A stretch of 64,000 bases of DNA from Dyadobacter luticola (GTDB taxonomy: Bacteria; Bacteroidota; Bacteroidia; Cytophagales; Spirosomataceae), in assembly GCF_005860805.1 (NCBI RefSeq), contig NZ_VCEJ01000004.1, forward strand, positions 1,178,001 through 1,242,000. Direction: 5' to 3'. The position numbers were made by a program, and so were the translations under genes. This document shows positions 18,294 through 25,668 of the stretch, one piece after another (position 1 is the stretch's first letter; each line of letters begins with the position of its first letter). Under the pieces are notes generated by a model. It was not told the origin of the DNA. It made no database searches and was given only the letters and a program-made list of their open reading frames with translations.

Positions 18294-18320
18294 TCGCCGC
18301 AGAGCAACTTTCCGCGGCGA
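18294..18320 (-). terminator. Hairpin terminator after the SMP-30 gene
   Basis: TCGCCGC/GCGGCGA stem with a 13-base loop, 25 bases past the SMP-30 stop. On the minus strand it runs into ATTTTGC, a weak T-run. Confidence 0.55.
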
Positions 18321-18344
18321 ATCCTAATGTGAATTTTGCAATAG

Positions 18345-19265
18345 TTATTTATTTCCTTTCACACGCATTTTCAAGCCATAAACCGCTGTTTCGGCTGTAA
18401 TAAAAAGCATATCCCGGTTTTTTCCGCCAAAGCAAATGTTGGCCGTCCAGCCATTGTGGATCGGAAACTGGGCGATCTGCTCACCGGTTTTATCAAAAAC
18501 CGTCACGCCCTTTCCGGTAATGTAAAGGTTACCTTCTTCGTCGAGTATCATTCCGTCGGAGCCTTTTGAAACAAAAAGAGTGCGGTTGGTCAATGTTCCG
18601 TCCTTCTGAATATCATACTTATACGTTTTGCTGTCGCCAATGTCGGCCACGTACAAAGTTTTGCCATCGGGCGTGCCGATGATACCATTGGGTTTCTTAA
18701 TGTTGGCATCGACGCGGATCAGGTTTTTACCTTTTGGATCAAGATAATAAACATACTCGCCGTCCTGCTTCATTTTGGGATCGCGCTTCCAGTAGTCACG
18801 CGGGTATAGCGGATCGGTGAGATAAATTCCGCCTTTCGGGTCAATCCAGAGGTCATTCGGACCATTTAAAAGTTTGCCTTCGTAGTCTTTTACCAAAACC
18901 GTGGGCTTGCCATTTTTATCAAAAGACCACACCTGATTTTCCTCATCGGAGCAGGCTACAAGGTTTCCTTTTTTGTCAAAATACATACCGTTCGCGCGGC
19001 CGGATTGGTCTGAGAAAACACTGAATTTGCCTGTTTCTGCGTCCCAGCGGATGATTTTGTTATTAGGTTGATCTGTAAAAAACACATTGCCATCTTTATC
19101 GGCTACCGGTCCTTCGGTGAACTTGTAACCGTCGCCGAGCTTTTCTACCTGCGCGCCGGGCGCTACAATTGATTTGGAATCCATGATTTGTGCTGAAAGT
19201 AAGGTCGGGAATAACATTGAAAGTAATCCCGCCAAAAATGAGTAAAAGCCTGCCGATCTTTTCAT
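18345..19265 (-). CDS. SMP-30/gluconolactonase/LRE family protein, exported
   Basis: A six-bladed beta-propeller of the SMP-30/gluconolactonase family: a KFTEGPVADKDGNVFFTD opening, GRANGMYFDKKGNL, LLNGPNDLWIDPKGGIYLTD and KPNGIIGTPDGKTLYVAD carry the metal-binding Glu, Asn and Asp pattern. The ATG at 19265 starts MKRSAGFYSFLAGLLSMLF...LLSAQ, a cleavable signal peptide, so the product is periplasmic or secreted; the frame extends 12 codons further upstream without support. It probably hydrolyses sugar lactones, but the substrate is not shown. It lies between a TonB receptor and an AraC regulator, all on the minus strand. Confidence 0.9.
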   Translation of the reverse strand: MKRSAGFYSFLAGLLSMLFPTLLSAQIMDSKSIVAPGAQVEKLGDGYKFTEGPVADKDGNVFFTDQPNNKIIRWDAETGKFSVFSDQSGRANGMYFDKKGNLVACSDEENQVWSFDKNGKPTVLVKDYEGKLLNGPNDLWIDPKGGIYLTDPLYPRDYWKRDPKMKQDGEYVYYLDPKGKNLIRVDANIKKPNGIIGTPDGKTLYVADIGDSKTYKYDIQKDGTLTNRTLFVSKGSDGMILDEEGNLYITGKGVTVFDKTGEQIAQFPIHNGWTANICFGGKNRDMLFITAETAVYGLKMRVKGNK

Positions 19266-19338
19266 AGGTAAAAATGATGCCGTGATGAGTTGTTCCGGCA
19301 ATGTTTCAAAAAGTCGGCCAGCTACATTTCCTTACTTA

Positions 19339-20145
19339 TCAAATCCGCGACGGCGCGACGCCGTAGGCTTTTTTGAAGGCAAAAGAAAAATGGGAAAGGT
19401 CTTCAAAACCAATTTCCAGGTAGACGTCGGAAGGTGCTTTTCCTTTTTCCTTGATCAGATAATAAGCTTCTTCCAGCCTGCGCTGCACGAGCCAGCGGCT
19501 TGGGGAAATGTGGAATATTTTTTCAAAATCGCGCTTGAATGTGGCGAGACTTCTTCCCGTGAGGTACGCAAATCTTTTGAGCTGCACATTGAAATGAAAA
19601 TGCTTGTTCATAAAACCTTCCAGATCAATTTTTCCCGGCTCACTAAAATCGAAAAGCGTTTCTTTGATCTCCGGGTAACTTTGCAGCAAAACCAGGATCG
19701 CCTCCCGCAATTTTAGCGCGACAAGCTGCTGGTTGGGCGTTTTGTCCGACTCATAATAAGGAAGCAGCGAGTCCATGTAGCTTTTCAGCAATTTGTGCGG
19801 CGGGAGTTCAATGACAGCATTTTTCTCCTGATGGGGCTCAATGTGATATTCATAGTCCAGACTAAATTTCCGCAATGTTTCCTGATCGATGTGGACTGAG
19901 AGAGATTTAAACTCGCCACCTTCCGGCGGATACTTGCTGAATTTGACCAGGTTATTTCTTTTGGTAAACCTGAAATCGCCTGGATTGGAAATGTAAGTTT
20001 TATGGCCATCAATCAGGACCAATGTTCCCGAAATCTGGTAGGTAAGCACGTGCTCACCGACAAACTGCTCACCCTCCCTGCTCCTGGAATGATAGCAGGA
20101 AAACACGATTTGAGGAAAATCCGGTTTCGGAACAGTCTGATTCAT
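19339..20145 (-). CDS. AraC family transcriptional regulator
   Basis: The C-terminal AraC/XylS double helix-turn-helix is clear (FAYLTGRSLATFKRDFEKIF, then PSRWLVQRRLEEAYYLI and PSDVYLEIGFEDLSHFSFAFKKAYG). The N-terminal half looks like the cupin-like effector domain of the ExsA/PF12852-type group. I start at the ATG at 20145 (MNQTVPKPDFPQIVFS); the frame extends 21 codons upstream. The SDR gene upstream (20236-21123) and SMP-30 downstream are its likeliest targets or partners. Confidence 0.9.
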   Translation of the reverse strand: MNQTVPKPDFPQIVFSCYHSRSREGEQFVGEHVLTYQISGTLVLIDGHKTYISNPGDFRFTKRNNLVKFSKYPPEGGEFKSLSVHIDQETLRKFSLDYEYHIEPHQEKNAVIELPPHKLLKSYMDSLLPYYESDKTPNQQLVALKLREAILVLLQSYPEIKETLFDFSEPGKIDLEGFMNKHFHFNVQLKRFAYLTGRSLATFKRDFEKIFHISPSRWLVQRRLEEAYYLIKEKGKAPSDVYLEIGFEDLSHFSFAFKKAYGVAPSRI

Positions 20146-20235
20146 AATGATTTGCTTGGCATTTATAAAAGCAGCATTACAGAACAATTTTGCTCTGTAG
20201 TGCTGCAAGAAAACATTAATTTCAAGATCGTAGCA

Positions 20236-21123
20236 TTATAAACCCTTCATTTTTTGATAGGCCTTTCCAGCCTCCGATTCAAAAAAGTTTTCGGATTCGT
20301 CGTGATCAGTGGATAAGCTGACGTGCATCCACTTTTCAAGCTCTTCTTTTCTGGCCGCATCGGCGCGCTGTAAAATATCCACCGCCTCACTTCCAAGCAC
20401 CAGGTGCAACGGAGGCTCAGGGCTGTTAACGATCTGTATCATGGCTTTTGCCGCTTTGTCGGGATCGCCAACCGGCGTGAAATTTCCGCTGGTAAGAAAT
20501 GTGGTAACCCCGCCGACAGTCTGTTCATAACCTTCGATGACCGGCGCAAACGTCATGGAAGCCCCGGCCCAATCGGTACGAAAACCGCCCGGTTCCACGC
20601 AAGTTACCTTAATGCCCAGCGGCCATATTTCTTTCAATAATGCTTCGCTAAACCCGCTCAGACCAAATTTTGCCGCCTGATACATGGTCAAACCCGCATT
20701 GCCAACCCGCCCGCCGATGGAGCTGATTTGCAAAATGTGCCCCGACCGCTGCTTCCGCATGTGCGGCAAAACGGCACGCGTCACCTCGATGGGAGCATAC
20801 AAATTCGTTTCCAGCTGGCTTCTAACCTGCTCATCCGTAAATGCCTCCGCCGCCCCGGTAATTCCAAAACCAGCGTTATTTACCAGCACATCAATGTTAC
20901 CAAAATGAGCAATCGCAGTTTCGACAGCCTCGTAAATTTCTTTTTTATCGGTCACATCCAGCCGGATTGGCAAAATCTGATCCGGAAATTGCTGAACGAG
21001 ATCATCTAGCTGCTGTGTGTTCCTGGCAGTAGCAGCCACTTTATCGCCATTTTTCAAAACTGCCTCTGTAAGGCTTCTTCCCAATCCGCGGGAGCTGCCT
21101 GTAATAAACCAAACCTTCGTCAT
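20236..21123 (-). CDS. Short-chain dehydrogenase/reductase (SDR) family oxidoreductase
   Basis: A classical NAD(P)-binding SDR: TGSSRGLGRSL at residues 8-18, NNAGFGI near residue 85, and the catalytic Ser (QISSIGG) with the YxxxK pair in MYQAAKFG. The 295-residue length and C-terminal extension fit the group often annotated as oxidoreductases acting on unknown carbonyls. The basic R in ATARN after the second strand suggests NADP preference. It has no signal peptide. It is upstream of the AraC gene on the same strand (90-bp gap). Confidence 0.92.
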   Translation of the reverse strand: MTKVWFITGSSRGLGRSLTEAVLKNGDKVAATARNTQQLDDLVQQFPDQILPIRLDVTDKKEIYEAVETAIAHFGNIDVLVNNAGFGITGAAEAFTDEQVRSQLETNLYAPIEVTRAVLPHMRKQRSGHILQISSIGGRVGNAGLTMYQAAKFGLSGFSEALLKEIWPLGIKVTCVEPGGFRTDWAGASMTFAPVIEGYEQTVGGVTTFLTSGNFTPVGDPDKAAKAMIQIVNSPEPPLHLVLGSEAVDILQRADAARKEELEKWMHVSLSTDHDESENFFESEAGKAYQKMKGL

Positions 21124-21276
21124 CGTGTTTCTTATTTTAGAATTAACGAGAACAAAGGTCGCCTGAAATCAAACCCTCAATTTTGTTAAAAAGCTCAACG
21201 TTGCTTTGTTGAAAAGCTCAGGGGTTTTTGGAGGGTTTAACGGTAGGCCTTGTACGTTTTGGAGAGTATGCGATTA

Positions 21277-21447
21277 TCACTGAATCAGGCGTTGCTGGCT
21301 GTTTTTTAAACCTTCAAGAAACTTTCTGGCCCGGGCAGTTTTTTCAGGAAAAAGGTCCCGGTCACCCATTCTCTTCATCAATTGCTGTAAGAATTCCACC
21401 TGCTCCTGCGGATCAGTTGGAATTGTATGGGGTTGTGTTGTTTCCAT
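21277..21447 (-). CDS. Small hypothetical protein (56 aa) downstream of the DUF6934 gene
   Basis: A 56-residue reading frame starting METTQPHTIPTDPQEQVEF and ending NSQQRLIQ. It is acidic at the N-terminus and helical and basic afterwards (LMKRMGDRD, KTARARKFLEGLKNS). It starts 14 bases after the DUF6934 stop on the same strand, so it is very likely the second gene of that transcript. There is no signal peptide and I recognise no family. The spacing, size and helix-rich composition suggest a partner of the DUF6934 protein. Confidence 0.65.
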   Translation of the reverse strand: METTQPHTIPTDPQEQVEFLQQLMKRMGDRDLFPEKTARARKFLEGLKNSQQRLIQ

Positions 21448-21461
21448 ATTTAAAGTTAAAG

Positions 21462-22034
21462 TTATTTTTTGAATAAAAGAATCGCGTCATAAATGCGTCC
21501 GGGAATATACAATTCTGTTATTATGCTTTGTGGATTTTCAGCAAAACCTCCTAAAAACCAGTATGTTGAACTGAGATTTTCGAAATTTTTTTCTACATAG
21601 CTTCGATATACTGATATCCTTTGGTTGGAACGCCTACATGTTAGGTTGCAATTTTTGAGACAAGTTTTTCGGCATTTTTCCGCAAAATCTGAGCCGCTGT
21701 CACTGCCTTGCACCATGATAATCGCGGCAGGGAAAAGCTCGAAAAGTTTGGGTATAGTTGAAAGTACCGTCCGAAAAACCTTGTAAGCATCTCCATTATT
21801 GGATTTAACCTGGTCAACGATCTGCTGAGATTGCAAATCCAAATCTCCAAACCCAAGATTATAGACATCCCTGTCTTCAAATTTTTGAATGTAAGCGTAT
21901 TGAACCGCTTTAATAATCGGTTCGTGGCCAGAGCTGATAAATGTAAATTCATAGCCTGCTGGTAACTTATAAGCCTGAACCTGATATGAGTCGGAAATAC
22001 TTGCCATTAAAGAGGGTTTAATTCTAAATGGCAA
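21462..22034 (-). CDS. DUF6934 family protein
   Basis: A 190-residue soluble protein of a Bacteroidota family. The features I associate with DUF6934 are the N-terminal YKLPAGYEFTFISSG followed by IIKAVQYAYI, the central YNLGFGDLD and NNGDAYKVFRTVLSTI, and AAIIMVQGSDSGSDFAEKC. The function is unknown. It contains an unusual cluster of cysteines (CRKTCLKNCNLTC around residue 128-140). Start: ATG at 22034, with an alternative at residue 10 (MASISDSYQVQ). It is followed closely by the 56-residue gene and lies in an islet of toxin-antitoxin-like genes. Confidence 0.75.
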   Translation of the reverse strand: MPFRIKPSLMASISDSYQVQAYKLPAGYEFTFISSGHEPIIKAVQYAYIQKFEDRDVYNLGFGDLDLQSQQIVDQVKSNNGDAYKVFRTVLSTIPKLFELFPAAIIMVQGSDSGSDFAEKCRKTCLKNCNLTCRRSNQRISVYRSYVEKNFENLSSTYWFLGGFAENPQSIITELYIPGRIYDAILLFKK

Positions 22035-22116
22035 AAGTTAAGAAAGTGACTTGCGTCAAGCCCAATCTAATTATCTGCTGGCCGGCCGCGATTATCCAAC
22101 GGCTTGCAAATACAAG

Positions 22117-22908
22117 CTACATCGCTCCGAGTTGTCGCAATATATTGATCGTAATGGTTTTCCGGCAGTTTCCGAAATCAGCATTTACGATACTTCGCTT
22201 CTTGGTTACCCGTGTCGCAAAGAAGTAAGTGTTTTCCTTCCGCTCCACATAGCCGACCCACCAGCCAATGTCGTTTCCGTCAACCCGCGTCCAGCCGGTT
22301 TTAGCACGGAGGGTATAATCAGCAGTTTGTTCGTTGATCATCACCCGTTTCAAAATGTCAACATTGCGCTTAGAGAACGGCGTTTTGCCTTCAAAAACTT
22401 TGATCAAAAATTCTACCTGATTGCGTGGCGAAACACCGAAAGGGCCGAAATTCCAGAAATCTGCGCCTTTTTCGGAGAGGTTGCCATTTCCATAGCCAGC
22501 CAATTTGAGGTAATGGGCATACTTATCCCGACCAATCTTTTTGGCCAATTCAACAAATGCCCAGCCAGCCGAAACCTCGAATGCCTCTTTGACTGAAATG
22601 TCTTTATAGATTTCCGGACGGTAACCATAAAGCGTCGTATCCGTGCTTCCAGGCCATTTCACGATCGCATTTTCGTCCGCGATCGTGCCGGTTTCCAAGG
22701 CAATGAGAAGGTTGATTATTTTAAATGTCGACGCAGGCTGCGTTTCACGGCGGGAATCAGCATTGTCACTGACGATCCATTTTTTGTTTTTATAATCGTA
22801 AATGGTAATGCTGCCTGTGAGGTTGCAGTCTTTAAATGGTGTGACGAGGTCCTGGGCAAATGCAGAAAGTGAACAACAAAGAAGAAGAATGATCAGCTTG
22901 ATTTTCAT
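22117..22908 (-). CDS. Class D (OXA-type) beta-lactamase or penicillin-binding relative
   Basis: A 263-residue periplasmic serine enzyme with a cleavable signal (LIILLLCCSLSAFAQ). It has the active-site PASTFK (Ser60, Lys63), YGN at 139-141 and KTG at 203-205 with LRAKTGW, and the WNFGPFGVSPRNQVEFL region of class D enzymes. The second motif, S-x-V in OXA enzymes, reads Ser113-Ala-Gly115, so the conserved Val is replaced by Gly. Resistance spectrum cannot be predicted. The ATG at 22908 is chosen; eight more codons precede it in frame. It stands alone between the DUF6934 gene and the DUF433/DUF5615 pair. Confidence 0.9.
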   Translation of the reverse strand: MKIKLIILLLCCSLSAFAQDLVTPFKDCNLTGSITIYDYKNKKWIVSDNADSRRETQPASTFKIINLLIALETGTIADENAIVKWPGSTDTTLYGYRPEIYKDISVKEAFEVSAGWAFVELAKKIGRDKYAHYLKLAGYGNGNLSEKGADFWNFGPFGVSPRNQVEFLIKVFEGKTPFSKRNVDILKRVMINEQTADYTLRAKTGWTRVDGNDIGWWVGYVERKENTYFFATRVTKKRSIVNADFGNCRKTITINILRQLGAM

Positions 22909-23074
22909 GGCTGTTAAGAAATTTTCCCGCAATATAAGAAGCGTTTCAATCTCTAAAAGTGGCAGTTACGGGGACGTGGTCTGGCTTCGAAAAGCTTCAC
23001 GAAGTCCGAATGGTTGCCTACCGGCTTAGCTCTTCTGCGAAGTCATGTTGGAAATCCAGGTAATGAGGCATATG

Positions 23075-23398
23075 TTATATGTTTATGATATAAGCCTTAT
23101 GTCTCTCAAAATTTTCGATCTGTGATTTAAATGATGGGAGGAATGTTACCAACTCTTCAATTTTACTGGTGAAGCTATTTAATACTACGATCGTGACCGG
23201 GTATTTTTCCAGGTTTTGCTGGTACATCAAATTTTTGTCAATAGTTAGGAGTACATCAAAGCGGTTTTCAGTGCAGTAGGTCATCAACTTTCCGTTTTTC
23301 GTTCCGCCAAGCCCCAATTCTCTTACGGTATATACTTCAAATTCAGCTAGATGTCTTTTCAAACGTTTTGTGACGCATTCGTCAAGCAAAATTTTCAT
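23075..23398 (-). CDS. DUF5615 family PIN-like protein (putative toxin)
   Basis: A 107-residue protein that opens MKILLDECVTKRLKRHL and has DVLLTIDKNLMYQQNL, the acidic residues (Asp7, Glu8, and the later TIDKN Asp) of the PIN-like DUF5615 fold. Such proteins are predicted ribonucleases and nearly always pair with DUF433 antitoxins. Its start overlaps the DUF433 gene by 17 bases, which supports coupled translation. Toxicity is inferred from the family, not shown. Confidence 0.85.
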   Translation of the reverse strand: MKILLDECVTKRLKRHLAEFEVYTVRELGLGGTKNGKLMTYCTENRFDVLLTIDKNLMYQQNLEKYPVTIVVLNSFTSKIEELVTFLPSFKSQIENFERHKAYIINI

Positions 23399-23615
23399 TC
23401 AAAATGTGTGTAGATGTTTCAATCAGTTTTTGCGACATTTCAAGGACTTTGACTACCTGACCTTTACTTACTCCATCGAAATCCTCTAAAAAGGTTTCAA
23501 TAGAATCGCCTGTTTCCAGGTAATCAAACAAGTTTTTGATCGGGACACGGGTGCCAAAAAAGACCGGCGTGCCGCCGAGTATCTCAGGATCAATATTTAT
23601 AACCTTGCCTTCCAT
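23382..23615 (-). CDS. DUF433 domain-containing antitoxin-like protein
   Basis: A 77-residue protein whose core INIDPEILGGTPVFFGTRVPIKNLFDYLETG is the standard DUF433 signature, including a helix-turn-helix-like region for DNA binding. It would neutralise the DUF5615 protein encoded immediately downstream and may repress the operon. No clear palindrome was seen in the 107 bases upstream. Confidence 0.88.
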   Translation of the reverse strand: MEGKVINIDPEILGGTPVFFGTRVPIKNLFDYLETGDSIETFLEDFDGVSKGQVVKVLEMSQKLIETSTHILNENFA

Positions 23616-23722
23616 ATTATATGATTCGGAAATTGTCGATTCAATTTAACTCATTTTATTGGATTTCAAGCCCGGACATTCGATGTAAGTCCACTAGTCT
23701 TTGTCCATAACTTTGGGGGTAG

Positions 23723-23950
23723 TCAATCTTTCCAGATTCTCAGTTGAGAACTCTTTCTCAATTCTCCCACAGGCTCGATAATTAGTTTATCATTTTCAAA
23801 CTTCACCATAATGTGCTCTCCGTAATCGAAACCCAGATCTTTCAGCCACTCACCGCAGAGTTTGATCTCCGGGACGAACTTGGCACGCCATTGCGAAGTT
23901 CTCTGATACTTTGGATAGATTTTTAGTTGACGCATTTTGAATTTGTTCAT
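23723..23950 (-). CDS. SymE-like toxin (AbrB-fold, type I toxin family)
   Basis: A 75-residue protein; RQLKIYPKYQRTSQWRAKFV, then PEIKLCGEWLKDLGFDYGEH and MVKFENDKLIIEP match SymE family proteins, which have an AbrB-like fold and are reported to act on RNA or DNA in E. coli. In E. coli SymE is controlled by LexA and an antisense RNA. Here it is divergent from an XRE regulator across 111 bases that hold a palindrome, which suggests protein-based control. A start at residue 6 (MRQLKIY) is also possible. Confidence 0.82.
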   Translation of the reverse strand: MNKFKMRQLKIYPKYQRTSQWRAKFVPEIKLCGEWLKDLGFDYGEHIMVKFENDKLIIEPVGELRKSSQLRIWKD

Positions 23951-23968
23951 TTGGTATAGTGGAGTTTG

Positions 23969-23977
23969 TCATCACTT
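23969..23977. promoter_or_regulatory. Distal operator half-site, SymE/XRE divergent region
   Basis: TGTCATCAC here is the exact reverse complement of GTGATGACA at 24022-24030, 44 bases away. It repeats one half-site of the palindrome at 24012-24029 and lies just upstream of the SymE start, so it may serve as a second binding site. Confidence 0.45.
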
Positions 23978-24011
23978 AGATTTACAATAAAGGTAAAGCA
24001 TTTATTAATAC

Positions 24012-24029
24012 GTCAACACATGTGATGAC
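24012..24029. promoter_or_regulatory. Palindromic operator between SymE and XRE genes
   Basis: GTCAACACATGTGATGAC is an 18-bp palindrome with eight of nine positions paired, the shape expected of an XRE dimer site. It abuts the TATTTTTG element at 24031-24038, and a TTG on the minus strand (24014-24016) falls inside it, so bound protein could block both divergent promoters. Confidence 0.55.
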
Positions 24030-24030
24030 A

Positions 24031-24038
24031 TATTTTTG
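24031..24038 (+). promoter_or_regulatory. Candidate -7 element (TATTTTTG) for the XRE gene
   Basis: Exact match to the Bacteroidota -7 consensus TAnnTTTG, 23 bases upstream of the GTG start at 24062. No clear TTG is seen at -33; the operator palindrome occupies that spacer. Confidence 0.5.
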
Positions 24039-24061
24039 GTAACAATGCGGCAGTTTGTGCC

Positions 24062-24277
24062 GTGGATAAAATTGAACTGCAAAAACTGGTTGGAAAAAGA
24101 ATTATCCAACTCCGAACCGACAAGGGTTGGAGTCAGTCAGACTTGGCACGCGCTTGCGAAAAAGATCGTCAGTCGATTGAAAGAATCGAGAATGGAAAGG
24201 TTTCGCCCTCTCTTTATTCGCTTTATGAAATTTCTTTGGCGCTAGGAGTTCGCTTAGAGGAATTGATCAGTCTATAA
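24062..24277 (+). CDS. XRE family helix-turn-helix regulator (71 aa)
   Basis: A stand-alone Cro/CI-type DNA-binding domain: VGKRIIQLRTDKGWSQSDLARACEKDRQSIERIENGKVSPS covers the HTH at residues 10-50, followed by the dimer helix LYEISLALGVRLEEL. It starts with GTG. It is divergent from the SymE-like gene and its stop overlaps the convergent phosphatase-like gene by six bases. It probably represses itself and SymE through the palindrome at 24012-24029 (inference). Confidence 0.88.
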   Translation: MDKIELQKLVGKRIIQLRTDKGWSQSDLARACEKDRQSIERIENGKVSPSLYSLYEISLALGVRLEELISL

Positions 24278-24613
24278 TCCAAAATTTTCATTTAATGACG
24301 CGTTCATCTTGACCCGCAAAGCATCAACCAATTCCTCATCCATAAATTCATAATCATCCGCGATGTCGAGAACTTCGATTGAAGGCAACTCCAGATGCTG
24401 ATATACGGTGCGGATTTTGGTTTTCTGATCACTTTCCATAACTAAAACGAGATCGGCCCAAGCCAAATCATTCTCAGAAATTTTCCGATTGCTATGTGGG
24501 CTCAGTCCTGCTGATCTAATGTTGAAACGTGAGTCATTTTTAAAAATGTGCTCAGCCGTGCGGCTACGTCTTTTGTTCCGTCCGCAAATGACGAGGATGT
24601 TAGGTCTGGTCAT
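24272..24613 (-). CDS. Low-molecular-weight protein-tyrosine-phosphatase-like protein
   Basis: A 113-residue protein with the N-terminal P-loop CGRNKRRSR (Cys10, Arg16, Ser17), fitting the CX5R(S/T) motif, and a distal DIADDYEFMD containing the candidate general-acid Asp. It is shorter than classical LMW-PTPs (about 150) but matches the short group in Bacteroidota and Proteobacteria, whose substrates are not well defined. It has no signal peptide. It converges on the XRE gene and lies 35 bases upstream of the GH18 gene on the same strand. Confidence 0.82.
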   Translation of the reverse strand: MTRPNILVICGRNKRRSRTAEHIFKNDSRFNIRSAGLSPHSNRKISENDLAWADLVLVMESDQKTKIRTVYQHLELPSIEVLDIADDYEFMDEELVDALRVKMNASLNENFGL

Positions 24614-24648
24614 AATCCTTTGTCATTTTCCGACATTCGTATAAAAAT

Positions 24649-25644
24649 TCACTTGCCCTTAACAACCCCGTCAATCCCTCCCAGCAGCGACTTCACTCCC
24701 GTACTGTCCTGCATCAATTGCCAGATCATGACCCCGCTTACGCGCTCTTTGGCTAGCTGGGTTTTCTTTTGGATTGTCGGCAAACCATTATAATAAACCA
24801 TCCCGCCATTTAAATGCATCTGGTCCTGGTTGACAGAATCAGAATACTGGCGCAAAATGTTTTTATAGGACATACTTTCAGGCGCGGTGCCGCCGAAGCC
24901 GTAGCCGTAGAATGGCACGCCGAGGGTTAGCTTTTCTTTTGGGATTTTGCGGGTGATGAGCCAGTAATCGAGGTCTTCTTCGGCCATGGAGTAGGGGGCA
25001 TGGGGACCGGGTTTATCCGGGCGCCATGGGCCGGTGCGGTCATAAGACATAATGTTCACAAAATCGAACTGCGCCAGGGCTTTGTCTGTGAACTGCTCTT
25101 TGTAAACAGTCGCAATGGCGGCGGTGATTTGTTTGTTTTTCTGTCTTAATGCAGCAGCGAGGTCGATCACGAAGTTCTCATAGTTCGCGTCGATCAATGC
25201 ACCTTCCAGGTCTACGTCAATGCCGTCGAGGTTATTGTCGACGGCCAAATTAACCAAATCCCTGATCAGCTTGCTTTTTTTATCCCCGATCAAAAATGAC
25301 GGATAATACTTGGGCGCGCCTCCACCACCGATGGAAGCCATGATTTTTACATTTCTGGAATGCGCTAATGTGGCTACTTCCTTCAAATTCTCAGTCTTGG
25401 TGAGACGACCCGAAGAATCCGGATTGATGAATGCAATGTACAAATGTGTAATCTTTGCGAAATCCACCTTACTGGCAGCGGCGGGCAAGTCGGTGCTATT
25501 TGGCAGGTAGCCGATTACCTTAAAGCGACTCTCCATATCGCCATTTTTGGATACGGTCACACTTTTTTTGCTGCAACTGGTACTTAATGCAAGCATCACC
25601 ATGAAAACGGCAATGCACTGCTTGAACAACATCGAGGTCTTCAT
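24649..25644 (-). CDS. Glycoside hydrolase family 18 lipoprotein (chitinase/endo-glucosaminidase-like)
   Basis: The catalytic motif LDGIDVDLEG is at residues 139-148, with Glu147 as acid/base and Asp143/Asp145 assisting. KVIGYLPNS opens the TIM barrel and IMASIGGGG is the SxGG strand. The signal ends in STSC, a lipobox with Cys24, so it is membrane anchored. At 331 residues it is a single-domain enzyme without a carbohydrate-binding module. Start at 25644 (MKTSMLFKQ). Two Gfo/Idh oxidoreductases precede it on the same strand with gaps of 24 and 12 bases, so the three probably form an operon. Confidence 0.9.
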   Translation of the reverse strand: MKTSMLFKQCIAVFMVMLALSTSCSKKSVTVSKNGDMESRFKVIGYLPNSTDLPAAASKVDFAKITHLYIAFINPDSSGRLTKTENLKEVATLAHSRNVKIMASIGGGGAPKYYPSFLIGDKKSKLIRDLVNLAVDNNLDGIDVDLEGALIDANYENFVIDLAAALRQKNKQITAAIATVYKEQFTDKALAQFDFVNIMSYDRTGPWRPDKPGPHAPYSMAEEDLDYWLITRKIPKEKLTLGVPFYGYGFGGTAPESMSYKNILRQYSDSVNQDQMHLNGGMVYYNGLPTIQKKTQLAKERVSGVMIWQLMQDSTGVKSLLGGIDGVVKGK

Positions 25645-25668
25645 GGTGATACGCTGCATTTTAAAATA

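Noticed and set aside
22051..22596. 181-residue plus-strand frame over the beta-lactamase gene
   Set aside because: The opposite strand carries all class D active-site motifs; this frame has none.
22802..23029. Plus-strand frame running from the beta-lactamase start into the gap
   Set aside because: Its first part is antisense to the signal peptide region and the rest has no family resemblance. The 166-bp gap looks non-coding.
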